64,000 nucleotides of DNA. It comes from an uncultured Treponema sp. (GTDB lineage: Bacteria > Spirochaetota > Spirochaetia > Treponematales > Treponemataceae). The position numbers and the translations under genes were made by a program. The notes under the pieces are model-generated. The model saw only the letters and a program-made list of their open reading frames with translations, ran no database searches and was not told the DNA's origin. The stretch spans positions 62,001-126,000 of the forward strand of contig CALHVG010000050.1 of assembly GCA_938039145.1 (NCBI GenBank), written 5' to 3'. Shown one piece after another: positions 25,981 to 34,754 of this stretch; the first letter of the stretch is position 1; every line of letters begins with the position of its first letter.

Positions 25981-27474
25981 TCAAAGATATTTAGCAGAAA
26001 GACGCAGGATAGATTCCTGATCCGTCTCTTTAGTGTTTACAATTCCGGCAAGTCTATGATTGGACATCACCGCAACCCGATTCGTGATTCCAAGAATCTC
26101 CGGCATTTCGCTGGATACGACAATCATAGTCTTTCCTTCTTTTGCCATATTTATGATAAGTTGATAGATTTCATATTTTGCCCCGACATCGATTCCTCGT
26201 GTCGGCTCGTCAAGAAGAAGAATATCAGGTTCTCTTTCAAGCCACTTTCCGATTATGACTTTCTGCTGGTTTCCTCCGCTAAGCGAAGAAATCAGTTCGT
26301 CGGCGGAAACACACTTTGTGTGCATCTTCTTTATTTCTTTGTTTGCAGCATCGCGCATTTTCCGAGAAGAAAGTGCAGGACCGGTCTTGTAGGCATCAAG
26401 ATTTGCGATACAGGTATTGAATTCTATCGTCGCCTTGGAAAACATTCCGTTCAGTTTGCGCTCTTCCGTTACCATCGCAAAGCCATTCGCCATCGCCTGC
26501 TGCGCACTTTCGAACCTCATTTTCTTTCCGTCAACGATTATTTCACCGGTAGCAATAGTCCTGATTCCAAAGATTGCCTCTAAAAGTTCGCTTCTGCCCG
26601 CACCGACAAGCCCGTATATGCCAAATATTTCCCCTTTTTTGACCGTAAACGAAATTCCTTCAAGATGCGGCTCGTACTTTGTAGAAAGATTTCTGACCTC
26701 AAGATGGTCGTCCCCCGGCGTGTTGTCCACATCAGGGAATCGCTTGTCAAGCGAACGTCCAACCATCGCAGAAATCAATTCTTCCATTCCGAGTTCTTTT
26801 GCCGGTTTCTGAAGAACCATGTTTCCGTCTCGAAGAACGGCAATCTCGTCGCAGATTTTGAAGATTTCGTCCATCTTGTGCGATATATAGATGAACGAAA
26901 CGCCTTTTTCTTTGAGTTCCCGCACTATCGAAAACAGTTTTTCTATTTCCGGCTCGGTCAAAGAAGATGTAGGCTCGTCAAGAACGATAATTTTTGCGTT
27001 GTATGAAACCGCTTTGGCAATTTCAACCATCTGTCTTTGGGAAACGGACATTGTCCGCATAATCGTGTTCGGATTTACGCTCATGTTCAAAGACGTAAAA
27101 AGTTTTGTTACTTCCCGGAACATTTTTTTCTCGTCGATAATTCCCATACGAACGGGATAACGGCCGAGAAAAAGATTGTCCGTTACGGAGCGGTCAAGGC
27201 ACTGATTCAATTCCTGATGAACCATGGCAACCCCGTTTTCAAGAGCCTCTTTCGGACTTGAAAAATCAATCGGTTTTCCCTCAAGGAAAATCTGCCCCTC
27301 GTCCCTTGAATATATTCCAAAAAGACATTTCATCATCGTGGACTTTCCGGCGCCGTTTTCGCCCATAAGCCCAAGAACGCTACCTCTCCCAACAGAAATG
27401 TTGATTCCACTAAGAACCTTGTTTTTCGCAAACGATTTGGAAAGATTCTTAATTTCCAGTAATTTTTCTTCCAT
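25981..27474 (-). CDS. mglA: Galactose/glucose ABC transporter ATP-binding protein, double NBD
   Basis: A 497-residue sugar-type ATPase with two fused nucleotide-binding halves. The first has Walker A GENGAGKS, a Q-loop, a weak signature (MSVSQRQMVEIAKA) and Walker B IIVLDEPTSSLTE. The second has the family's altered Walker A GLVGAGRS, signature LSGGNQQKVIIGKWL and Walker B ILLLDEPTRGIDVGAKYEIY. It powers uptake by MglC at the cytoplasmic face of the membrane. Start ATG 27474. A terminator-like hairpin separates it from mglB upstream, so it is expected at a lower level than the binding protein. Confidence 0.95.
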   Translation of the reverse strand: MEEKLLEIKNLSKSFAKNKVLSGINISVGRGSVLGLMGENGAGKSTMMKCLFGIYSRDEGQIFLEGKPIDFSSPKEALENGVAMVHQELNQCLDRSVTDNLFLGRYPVRMGIIDEKKMFREVTKLFTSLNMSVNPNTIMRTMSVSQRQMVEIAKAVSYNAKIIVLDEPTSSLTEPEIEKLFSIVRELKEKGVSFIYISHKMDEIFKICDEIAVLRDGNMVLQKPAKELGMEELISAMVGRSLDKRFPDVDNTPGDDHLEVRNLSTKYEPHLEGISFTVKKGEIFGIYGLVGAGRSELLEAIFGIRTIATGEIIVDGKKMRFESAQQAMANGFAMVTEERKLNGMFSKATIEFNTCIANLDAYKTGPALSSRKMRDAANKEIKKMHTKCVSADELISSLSGGNQQKVIIGKWLEREPDILLLDEPTRGIDVGAKYEIYQLIINMAKEGKTMIVVSSEMPEILGITNRVAVMSNHRLAGIVNTKETDQESILRLSAKYL

Positions 27475-27492
27475 CAGGTAATTCCTTTTACT

Positions 27493-27535
27493 AAAAAAAA
27501 GGTCTGTAAAACATCAATAAAGAGCTTTACAGACC
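27493..27535 (-). terminator. Attenuating terminator between mglB and mglA
   Basis: On the minus strand GGTCTGTAAA (27535-27526) pairs with TTTACAGACC (27510-27501), followed by eight T (27500-27493). It sits in the 82-base gap after mglB and 19 bases before the mglA start, so most transcripts probably end here and some continue into mglA-mglC. Confidence 0.85.
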
Positions 27536-27556
27536 ATCCGACCAATAAAAGCTAGC

Positions 27557-28774
27557 CTAGTATCTCAGTTTGTCCGTGTAATCACGTCCTGAGTTAGTCT
27601 TTACCATGTTGACCGCATAAGCGTCGAAGCTGCCGAGGTTTGTGAACTTGTCAAGACAAGAAGCCTCGTTCTGTCCGTCGCCCTGAACAACCGTAAGGTT
27701 AAGGTTCAAAAGCGGTGCATAATACTGCAATGCAGGAAGGTAAGATGATGAAAGGAAGTTGTCGGCAGAGTTGTAAATTGAAAGAATCACCTTCTTTTTA
27801 GGCGCATTTGTCTGCTTGATTCCCTTGTCGCGGTTTCCTGAAGAATAATCCATCCAGTTGCTTGAGTTTACACCTGTGTTCAAAGCGAGCAAAGACTTGG
27901 AATCAACAAGGTAATCCAATTCTGCAGAAATTTTGTTTCCGTATTTGTCAGCTTCCGATATACCCTTTTTATAAACATCTTCGCCTGAAAGACCGTCAAG
28001 AAGGTTGCGAATAACCTGAAGAGTTGCCGTAGCCTGAGCGTCAACGTTCTGTGATACGGTTCCGGTAAGTTTTCCGGCTCCGATAGCCTCGATTGCGTCC
28101 GCGTTTGCGTCATAACCGAAGATTGGAAGACCTGCAGGATAGTTGGAAGCCTGAAGACAGCCCATTGCCATTCCGTCGTTGTTTGAAACTACCATATCAA
28201 GCTGCATTCCGAACTTTGTTGCCCAACCGCCCATTGCGTCGGTGGCTGCGTTTGCATTCCATGTAGAACCGTCGGTTCCTGTCATTGCCTTGCCTTCAAG
28301 CTCAACAACTTTGAGGATTTTTCCGCCGACAACTACAGAACCCGTCTTTGAAACTGTAGGTTCGGTAGTGCCGTTCCATGTTCCCAAAGCCTTTCGAATT
28401 CCTTCGGTGCGGGCTTTTGAATCGTTGTGTCCGACGTCGCCAACGCAAAGAACATAACCGATAGTTCCGTCGCCGTTTCGGTCAATTTTTGAAGCGTCCT
28501 GTGCGCTAAGCCAGTCAACAATAAGTTTTCCCTGAACGGCACCGCCGCCGGCTGCATCAAAACCGACATAGTAAGTCTTGTCGTTCCAGTTCATGGAATC
28601 CATGTCCAGAGCGCCTGTCGTCGGATCCGACGGCTGTCTGTTAAAGAACACAAGAGGTTTGTCCTTATTCATCGTAATTGTATTACCGGAAGAAGAGTTT
28701 CTCTTAGCACAACCGGTAAACAAGGCAGCTGCCATAGCCGCTGCAGAAAGTGTAAGCAATGATTTTTTCAGCAT
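27557..28774 (-). CDS. mglB: Galactose/glucose-binding lipoprotein, circularly permuted MglB
   Basis: A 405-residue lipoprotein (lipobox LFTGC, Cys22). After the anchor the sequence begins with KPLVFFNRQPS, which is the middle of ordinary MglB (where VPVVFFNKEPS lies near residue 105), and proceeds through YYVGFDAAGGGAVQG, GHNDSKARTEGI, VVSNNDGMAMG, FGYDANADAIEAI and SQNVDAQA. The part equal to the ordinary N-terminus (KKVILSIYNSADNFLSS, then VVQGDGQNEASC) is found at residues 326-405. This is the topology reported for T. pallidum TP0684. ATG 28774 follows GGAGATG; the frame extends upstream to 28846 without a signal peptide. It captures hexose for MglAC. Confidence 0.93.
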   Translation of the reverse strand: MLKKSLLTLSAAAMAAALFTGCAKRNSSSGNTITMNKDKPLVFFNRQPSDPTTGALDMDSMNWNDKTYYVGFDAAGGGAVQGKLIVDWLSAQDASKIDRNGDGTIGYVLCVGDVGHNDSKARTEGIRKALGTWNGTTEPTVSKTGSVVVGGKILKVVELEGKAMTGTDGSTWNANAATDAMGGWATKFGMQLDMVVSNNDGMAMGCLQASNYPAGLPIFGYDANADAIEAIGAGKLTGTVSQNVDAQATATLQVIRNLLDGLSGEDVYKKGISEADKYGNKISAELDYLVDSKSLLALNTGVNSSNWMDYSSGNRDKGIKQTNAPKKKVILSIYNSADNFLSSSYLPALQYYAPLLNLNLTVVQGDGQNEASCLDKFTNLGSFDAYAVNMVKTNSGRDYTDKLRY

Positions 28775-28824
28775 TTTACATCTCCTAAAGTCAATTTTAC
28801 TCGACCACGTAAAATTATAAAATT

Positions 28825-28838
28825 GGCTCAACCGAGCC
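28825..28838. promoter_or_regulatory. Palindrome in the mglB promoter region, candidate operator
   Basis: GGCTC-AACC-GAGCC lies 51 bases upstream of the mglB start and, on the minus strand, ends seven bases before a TATAAT. A repressor bound here would cover the promoter. No regulator gene lies next to it. Confidence 0.35.
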
Positions 28839-28935
28839 TTTACCATAAAATACTATGTCATAAAATCAGCAAAGTCAAATAATTAAATTTCAGAACTCGA
28901 AAAATTCCGTAAAAACCGGGCACATTCTGATTTTT

Positions 28936-28966
28936 TTGAAGTATCGCAAGCAAATTATGATATAAT
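28936..28966 (+). promoter_or_regulatory. Possible promoter of the GH53 gene
   Basis: TATAAT at 28961-28966 is a perfect -10 hexamer, and TTGAAG at 28936-28941 is a loose -35 at a long spacing of 19. The start codon at 29007 has RBS AAAAGAGG. Confidence 0.45.
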
Positions 28967-29006
28967 TTCAGAAAATCCGCTTTCCGAGCCCGAAAAGAGG
29001 TTTTAT

Positions 29007-30221
29007 ATGAACGGGAAAACTTTGATTATTTCGATAATTTCGATTTTGGCATTGAGTGCAATTTTTTCTTCGTGCAAAATATATGAAACGAACAATGGCA
29101 ATGAAAACAATTACGAAGCCGACGGATTCATGAAAGGCTTCGACGCTTCTTCCGTTTCCCTGTTTGAAGAAAAAGGCGGAAAATACAAAAATGCCGACGG
29201 CACTCCCGAAGATATTTTCAAACTTCTAAAAAAGAACGGCATAAACTGGATTCGACTTAGACTTTGGCATAATCCGTCCGCATCCGAATTCGGAAACAAC
29301 AATCTTGCAAGAACCCTGGAAACCGCAAAACGAATAAAAGCCGATAACATGAAATTTCTGCTGGACATTCATTACAGCGATTCATGGGCAGACCCCGAAA
29401 AACAAAGACGACCTGCCGCATGGGATTCGGATTCGACAATCGAGGAACTTGCCGCACACGTTTATTCGTACACGGACGATGTTCTTTCATTTCTAAAAGA
29501 CTATCCGCCCGACATGGTACAAATCGGAAACGAAATAAATTCCGGAATGCTTGTAACAAAAAGCAATGCAGCTTCCATCAATGATTATGCAAGTCCAACT
29601 TGTTCTTCATGGAAATCCTCCGAATCCGCAAAAAACCTTGAACTCGTGCTGAAGCAGGCTTCTGCTGCCGTCCGGAAACACAATCCCGACATCAAAATCA
29701 TGATTCACCTTTCAAGCGACGACGGGAAGCCCTTGAACTGGTGGTTCAAAAGAATTCCTGCGGATTTTGACTGCATCGGAATAAGTTGGTATCCGTTTTA
29801 CAAAGCCGGAACAATAGACCAACTCAAAGCTAACATAAAAAGTCTGAAATCCGAATTTTCAAAAGACGTTATGGTGGTAGAAACCTCATGGGCGTGGACT
29901 TCCGCGTGGGCGGACAGCATGAACAATGTTCTTGGAAGCGATGAACAAAAAATCCGTGCGGCAGAAAATATGAACGGCTATCTAGACGGAATCGACACGG
30001 AAGATTTTGCAGGCAAAAAAGGAATAGCTTTCAGCGTAAAAAATCAATCCGCAATAATAAAAACGGTTATCGCTGCGGTAAAAGATGCCGGCGGAATCGG
30101 AACATTTTATTGGGGCGGCGATTGGGTTTGCGTTCCCGGAGTGACAATCGACTGGGAAAACCAAACTCTTTTCGACTTTGACGGAAAAATCCTCGAAAGC
30201 GCCGCTGCGTTCCGCCGATAA
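29007..30221 (+). CDS. GH53 endo-beta-1,4-galactanase, lipoprotein
   Basis: A 404-residue surface or periplasmic lipoprotein (lipobox IFSSC, Cys23). The (beta/alpha)8 domain shows GH53 motifs: KGFDASSV near the start, WIRLRLWHNP, LLDIHYSDSWADPEKQ, MVQIGNEINSG with the acid/base Glu176, and VVETSWAW with the nucleophile Glu292. The end NQTLFDFDGKILES is also typical. It cuts beta-1,4-galactan side chains of pectin (arabinogalactan type I) into galacto-oligosaccharides. It lies divergent from mglBAC, which would import the galactose, and a GH35 beta-galactosidase is found at 46372. There is no cellulosome or carbohydrate-binding module. Confidence 0.95.
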   Translation: MNGKTLIISIISILALSAIFSSCKIYETNNGNENNYEADGFMKGFDASSVSLFEEKGGKYKNADGTPEDIFKLLKKNGINWIRLRLWHNPSASEFGNNNLARTLETAKRIKADNMKFLLDIHYSDSWADPEKQRRPAAWDSDSTIEELAAHVYSYTDDVLSFLKDYPPDMVQIGNEINSGMLVTKSNAASINDYASPTCSSWKSSESAKNLELVLKQASAAVRKHNPDIKIMIHLSSDDGKPLNWWFKRIPADFDCIGISWYPFYKAGTIDQLKANIKSLKSEFSKDVMVVETSWAWTSAWADSMNNVLGSDEQKIRAAENMNGYLDGIDTEDFAGKKGIAFSVKNQSAIIKTVIAAVKDAGGIGTFYWGGDWVCVPGVTIDWENQTLFDFDGKILESAAAFRR

Positions 30222-30557
30222 AAAATCTGCAAACGCAAAAATCAAACGCCGGCGGTTCAAGACAGATACAAAACGAACGACAAATGGAAGGCGGACATCA
30301 ACACAATGAACGAACATTCCGCCGTAAAAACGGAATTTTGCTGAATTTTTTAAGCACGCCGGAAGACGCCGCCCTTCCCTACCCCCAAAAAAATCACCGC
30401 AAGACTGAACCGAAATTTCATGAATCTTGAAAAAAATCTAAATTTCGTAAGGCGTATGAATTTTCGACCGGGGAACTCAGGTTCTTGACGAAAAAGTAAT
30501 TCTAAGAAACCGCTTCATAATAAAGGCGCAAAAAAAATCCGCGCGGTTCGGAAAAAT
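30222..30557. other. Intergenic stretch, nothing recognised
   Basis: This 336-base gap between the GH53 stop and the convergent peptidase stop holds no plausible gene. Weak GC-rich inverted segments (CGCCGGCGG near 30249, CGCCGGAAGACGCCG near 30357) may act in termination, but no clean stem with a T run was found. Confidence 0.4.
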
Positions 30558-31424
30558 CTAATTCTCCAAACTTTTCCAGGCATTTATAAATTCAAGCATG
30601 AACTGCTGAACGTTGCCAAAATATTTTTCCTGAAACATAACGGCAGGAAGTCCTACATATCGAAAATGCCAGCTTTCCCAACGATAGCCGGTTACATCTT
30701 CATAACCGTTCGGAAAACTCAAACTCCAGCCGTACTTTGCCGCATTTTCCGCCGCCCACTTACCTGCCCCGGTTTCCGCAAATTCGTCTTCTATAGGGGC
30801 AAAATCCAACACAAGCCCAAGCTGATGCTGACTTGTTCCGGGCCGGGAACTTTCACGTTCCGCCTCTTCAAGCCCGTCAATCCGCACCCAATAATCAAAA
30901 AGATTTTTCTGATATTCGTAAGAACGGTATGTCGAACCGATCGTAAGCGTTACCCCGCCAGCTTTTGCAGCCGCCGCCAAACGATTCAACGCGTCGTACG
31001 CCTCTTTACGAAGGCTGAGCGTGTTTTTTGTTATTGCGTACAAATCGTTTTTTTTGAGCGGAATCATATTCTTGGGAACATAATTTTCGGGCAGAAAATT
31101 CTTTTTATCCACAAGAAAAAACGGACTTATGTCGCCGGAAGAAAAATCCTTTTCAGATTCCAGAACTTTGCGTAAATCGTCAAGAAAAATCCCTTCTTCG
31201 CCCGCAGGAATCGAAAACGTCGCCTTAAATCTTTTACTCATACTTGAAAGAACCGAATTGAGTTTTTCTAATTCGGGATTAGCCGCCGTATTTTCCGCGC
31301 GGAACGAAGCCGCCGGCGCAGAGCCGGAACCGTTTTTCCCGAATGCTTTTGAACAACCCGAAATATTTGCAAAAATAATTGCGTACAAAATAAAATTCTT
31401 CAAAAAATAAACGATTTTCTTCAT
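30558..31424 (-). CDS. M15-family D-alanyl-D-alanine carboxypeptidase, lipoprotein
   Basis: A 288-residue protein with a lipoprotein signal (ANISGC, Cys24) and a C-terminal VanY/M15B peptidase domain. GSTYRSYEYQKNLF is the family's Arg-containing motif, GTSQHQLGLVLDF carries the first zinc His and the Asp, and WESWHFRYVG the Glu-x-x-His base and ligand set. It trims the terminal D-Ala from peptidoglycan stem peptides in the periplasm. Residues 30-125 are a spacer with no recognised domain. RBS GGAGG precedes ATG 31424. A hypothetical gene on the same strand lies 24 bases upstream, so they may share a transcript. Confidence 0.9.
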   Translation of the reverse strand: MKKIVYFLKNFILYAIIFANISGCSKAFGKNGSGSAPAASFRAENTAANPELEKLNSVLSSMSKRFKATFSIPAGEEGIFLDDLRKVLESEKDFSSGDISPFFLVDKKNFLPENYVPKNMIPLKKNDLYAITKNTLSLRKEAYDALNRLAAAAKAGGVTLTIGSTYRSYEYQKNLFDYWVRIDGLEEAERESSRPGTSQHQLGLVLDFAPIEDEFAETGAGKWAAENAAKYGWSLSFPNGYEDVTGYRWESWHFRYVGLPAVMFQEKYFGNVQQFMLEFINAWKSLEN

Positions 31425-31448
31425 TTTTCCTCCAAGTTTACAATTTCA

Positions 31449-31895
31449 CTAAATTTTAGCGCCGATTTTTTTTTGCCAAGCGTCCAAAGTATTTTTGCAA
31501 GATTCCAGTTCCGCCGTCAAAATATTCAGTTTTTCCCGAAAAACCGCCTCATCCTCGGCGCTTACGGAAATGCGAACCTTGCTTTCAAGCTCCGGGATTT
31601 CCTGATTTTCAAGGGAAAAAATGCGCCGCCTTGCGTCTGTAATAATTTTCGGCGGACGTCCGCCTTTTTTTCCGTTTTCCTTGCTGGCAATTCTTTTTGC
31701 CCTGCTGGTAGATTTTCCGTTATACGAATAAAGCGAATCTATCCAAAAACGCAAATCCTTTAATTTTCTGCCGATTTCAAGCCCGATTCCTTCAAGTTCC
31801 CCGTTCCGACTTTCTTGGGAAATTTCAAAAATTCTTGAAGATTGCAGCTCAAGCTCGGAAATCGTCCTGTAAATTGCGTCCGTTTTCTTGCTCAT
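31449..31895 (-). CDS. Hypothetical coiled-coil protein with basic KENGKKGGRPPK segment
   Basis: A 148-residue soluble protein without recognised family. Two helical, charge-rich regions (1-60 and 85-148) flank a strongly basic segment, RIASKENGKKGGRPPK, like the AT-hook-type or GRPPK motifs of nucleic-acid-binding proteins. DNA or RNA binding is a guess from this segment alone. It lies upstream of the M15 peptidase on the same strand and is probably co-transcribed. Confidence 0.5.
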   Translation of the reverse strand: MSKKTDAIYRTISELELQSSRIFEISQESRNGELEGIGLEIGRKLKDLRFWIDSLYSYNGKSTSRAKRIASKENGKKGGRPPKIITDARRRIFSLENQEIPELESKVRISVSAEDEAVFREKLNILTAELESCKNTLDAWQKKIGAKI

Positions 31896-32023
31896 AGGCT
31901 ACATTAACCCAAAATTTTAGGTATTTCAATCGCTATTGAAAAAAGTAAATTCGCCCGAACGCGTCCACGGGCTAAAGTCAGTTTGAACAGAACAGGAAAA
32001 AATGCTAGTATTTTCAGACTGCT

Positions 32024-33229
32024 ATGAAATTTCTTGACAAACTTCCCATAAAAAATATTTTTGCAAGGTCGGGACGCAGTGTTTCGCTGCTTGTTTTTTC
32101 GGTTCTTCTTGCAATCACAACTTTCGGCGGTTCTCTTATCGTCGAAAGCCTTAAAAACGGACTTAAAAATCTTGAAAATCGGCTCGGTGCGGATATTTTG
32201 ATTGTCCCCTACGAAGCAAGAACAAAAGAGACAATCGAAAATCTTCTTTTGAACGGAAACCGAACGACGTTCTATATGCCGTCAAAATATCTGGAAATTC
32301 TTTCAAAAATCGACGGAATCCAAAAAATTTCGCCGCAGATTTTTCTGTCTTCGCTTAGCGCAGGATGCTGCTCCGTTACGCTTCAGCTTATCGGTTTTGA
32401 CCCGGAAACGGATTTCACCGTTCAGCCTTGGGCGGCGGAAACTTACAAAGGCAAACTGAAAGACGGCGAAATTCTTGTAGGAAGCCGGGTAACGGTTCCC
32501 GAAAACGAAACGCTTATGTTCTACGGAATACCTTGCCACGTTGCAGGGCAACTGAAACATACGGGGTCAGGACTTGACAACGCCGTCTATATGAATCTGA
32601 ACACAATAAAACAAATGGTAAAAAAAGCGTCCGAAATGCCGCATTCCCCCACCGGAAAAGTGGATGCGGAAAATACAATTTCTTCGCTGATGATAAAAGT
32701 TTCAGACGGCTATTCCGTAAAAGACATTGCCGGCTATATAAACATCCACCAAAGAAAAATCCGTGCGGTTACGGCAAAAAGTATGACCAGCGACGTTTCG
32801 GATTCGCTTAGCGGAATTACAAAAATTGTCAAAGTTCTGATTGTTGTTATGTGGATTCTTTGCGTAACAATGATGATGATAGTTTTTTCGATGATAATGA
32901 ACGAGCGGAAAAAAGAATTTGCAATTCTGCGGATGGTCGGGGTATCCGAAAAACGGCTCGCCTCTCTTATCGTGTCGGAAAGTGTAATTCTAGGCGTTTC
33001 AGGCGGAATAATCGGAATCGCCACCGTAATGCTTTTCGGGATTTCGTTCAAAAATCTGATTCAGGAAAGTCTTGGACTTCCGTACTTGATGCCGGAAATT
33101 GTAAAAATTACAATCCTTTGCGTGATGACGCTCGTAATTTCCGCCGCAAGCGCAGCCGCCGCCTCTGCAATGTCCGCAATAAAAATAAGCCGCCAAGACA
33201 CGGGGCTTATCCTAAGAGACGAAAATTAA
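32024..33229 (+). CDS. FtsX/MacB-type ABC transporter permease
   Basis: A 401-residue permease with the MacB/FtsX layout: one helix near residues 20-40, a large extracytoplasmic domain (about 45-260) beginning ENRLGADILIVPYEAR, and three helices at about 275-300, 325-350 and 365-385 (VIVMWILCVTMMMIVFSM and so on). Such permeases work as dimers with a LolD-like ATPase and usually move or extract envelope substrates or drive extracytoplasmic processes instead of importing solutes. The ATPase gene follows after 12 bases. The substrate is unknown. This pair is convergent with the iron cluster's ATPase and resembles its permeases in plan. Confidence 0.8.
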   Translation: MKFLDKLPIKNIFARSGRSVSLLVFSVLLAITTFGGSLIVESLKNGLKNLENRLGADILIVPYEARTKETIENLLLNGNRTTFYMPSKYLEILSKIDGIQKISPQIFLSSLSAGCCSVTLQLIGFDPETDFTVQPWAAETYKGKLKDGEILVGSRVTVPENETLMFYGIPCHVAGQLKHTGSGLDNAVYMNLNTIKQMVKKASEMPHSPTGKVDAENTISSLMIKVSDGYSVKDIAGYINIHQRKIRAVTAKSMTSDVSDSLSGITKIVKVLIVVMWILCVTMMMIVFSMIMNERKKEFAILRMVGVSEKRLASLIVSESVILGVSGGIIGIATVMLFGISFKNLIQESLGLPYLMPEIVKITILCVMTLVISAASAAAASAMSAIKISRQDTGLILRDEN

Positions 33230-33241
33230 AGGGGAACAAAA

Positions 33242-33943
33242 ATGCTTTTAAGCGCCGAAAAAATTTCCAAGCAATATATGCGCCGCACAAAAAACTCAAA
33301 TTATTTCTACGCCTTACAAGAAACAGATTTTTCGCTAAATCAGGGAACGCTTATCGAAATCGTGGGGCGTTCGGGTAGCGGAAAAAGCACGCTGCTCGGA
33401 ATGATGAGCGGAATGCTGAATCCTACCGCGGGACGAGTTCTTCTAAAAACCGGCGAATCTGACGAAAATCCCAAAGATATTTACAAAATGAACGACGCAT
33501 CGCTTTCAAAATTCCGGAACAAAATTTTCGGCGTGATTCCTCAAGTGCAAAGCGGACTGAACGCTCTTTCCGTGGTCGAAAATGTGATGCTACCCGCCCT
33601 GATTTACGGCGAAGAAAAACCAGAAATAAAAGAACGCGCCGTTCAGCTTCTTCAAAAAGTCGGAATTGAAAATCTGCAAAACGAACAGCCGAACAGCCTT
33701 AGCGGCGGAGAGCTGCGCCGAATGTCAATAGCCCGTTCGCTGATAAACTCTCCCTCATTCATTTTTGCGGACGAGCCCACAGGCGACCTGGATGACGAAA
33801 ACACGCACAACGTTCTTTCTCTGCTGAAAAAAATCGCAAAAGAAGAAAACGTCGGAATCCTTCTTGTAACCCATGAAACCGATGCCGCAAAATATGCGGA
33901 CAAAATCTACAGAATGACAGGCGGCGAATTAAAAATCAGTTAA
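33242..33943 (+). CDS. ABC transporter ATP-binding protein (LolD/MacB type)
   Basis: A 233-residue ATPase with Walker A GRSGSGKS, signature LSGGELRRMSIARSL, Walker B FIFADEPTGDLDDENTH and H-loop LVTHETD; the EPTGDLD wording is typical of LolD/MacB-class proteins. It should pair with the permease just upstream. RBS AAAGGGG lies before ATG 33242. The stop overlaps the convergent ATPase gene of the iron cluster by eight bases. Confidence 0.9.
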   Translation: MLLSAEKISKQYMRRTKNSNYFYALQETDFSLNQGTLIEIVGRSGSGKSTLLGMMSGMLNPTAGRVLLKTGESDENPKDIYKMNDASLSKFRNKIFGVIPQVQSGLNALSVVENVMLPALIYGEEKPEIKERAVQLLQKVGIENLQNEQPNSLSGGELRRMSIARSLINSPSFIFADEPTGDLDDENTHNVLSLLKKIAKEENVGILLVTHETDAAKYADKIYRMTGGELKIS

Positions 33944-34613
33944 AATGCCCGTCCCTGATTTCTTTGTGGAATTTTCCATGTTCCAGAACGATTGTCCTTT
34001 CCGCATATCGGGCAACTTCCGGAGCGTGGGTAACAACGATGATTGTTTTTCCTTCCGCGTGAAGTTTCTTGAAAATGTCTATTACAATGTTCTCGTTCGC
34101 TTCATCAAGATTGCCGGTCGGTTCGTCCGCAAGAATTATCGCAGGATGATTTATCAATGCCCGCGCAATGCATACGCGCTGCTGTTCCCCGCCCGACAAT
34201 TGATGAGGAAGATGCTTTGCCCTCTCTTTGAGACCGACGAGTTCAAGCATTTCCATAGCTTCCTGCTCGTCGGGAAGGCTGTGGTAATACTGACTTACCA
34301 TAACGTTTTCGATTGCCGTAAGATAGTTCACAAGATGGAACTGCTGGAATACAAGTCCGATTTTGTCACGCCGTATATTCGTCAAATCCTTGGAGCTTTG
34401 TTTTGCGATGTTAACGCCGTCCAAAATCACCTCTCCGCTGGTGGGCTTATCCATGCAGCTTACAATGTTGAGCATGGTCGATTTTCCGGAACCGGAAGGC
34501 CCCATTATGGCAACCCATTCGCCTTTTTCAACATTCAGACTGACGTTTTTCAACGCTTCCACCGTTCCGCCGCTGTAAATTTTTGATATATTTTTCACCT
34601 CAAGCAATGCCAT
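33936..34613 (-). CDS. ABC transporter ATP-binding protein of the iron-uptake cluster (LolD/MacB type)
   Basis: A 225-residue ATPase: Walker A GPSGSGKS, Q-loop LVFQQFHLVNYLTA, signature LSGGEQQRVCIARAL, Walker B IILADEPTGNLDEANE, H-loop VVTHAPE. It is the last gene of the minus-strand cluster FTR1-P19-DUF2318-permease-permease-ATPase. In other bacteria this ABC set goes with the P19 iron system; its exact task (export, or energy for periplasmic iron reduction and transfer) is not settled. The 141-base gap before it holds a stem-loop, described separately. RBS AGGAG lies seven bases before ATG 34613. Confidence 0.9.
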   Translation of the reverse strand: MALLEVKNISKIYSGGTVEALKNVSLNVEKGEWVAIMGPSGSGKSTMLNIVSCMDKPTSGEVILDGVNIAKQSSKDLTNIRRDKIGLVFQQFHLVNYLTAIENVMVSQYYHSLPDEQEAMEMLELVGLKERAKHLPHQLSGGEQQRVCIARALINHPAIILADEPTGNLDEANENIVIDIFKKLHAEGKTIIVVTHAPEVARYAERTIVLEHGKFHKEIRDGHFN

Positions 34614-34626
34614 TTTCCACTCCTAT

Positions 34627-34659
34627 AAAAAGTCAAGAATCGGCTTTCGATTGACTTTT
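34627..34659 (-). terminator. Stem-loop directly upstream of the ATPase gene
   Basis: On the minus strand AAAAGTCAA (34659-34651) pairs with TTGACTTTT (34636-34628) and the stem ends in a T run, five bases before the RBS AGGAG. A second hairpin, ACGTTC/GAACGT, lies at 34665-34686. Either the permease transcript is partly terminated here or the stem affects ATPase translation. Confidence 0.5.
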
Positions 34660-34754
34660 ACGCACGTTCGTCTAAGTAAGAACGTACACATAATATTCAA
34701 GTCTGCGACACGCAAACTTACTCCTACAAATTTTTATAAAGCCCGCAAAACGTG

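Noticed and set aside
25246..26583. Long open frame of 445 codons antisense to mglA and mglC
   Set aside because: It lies entirely opposite clearly conserved ABC transporter genes, and its translation is low-complexity and basic/aromatic with no domain pattern. It is a by-product of codon bias in mglA.
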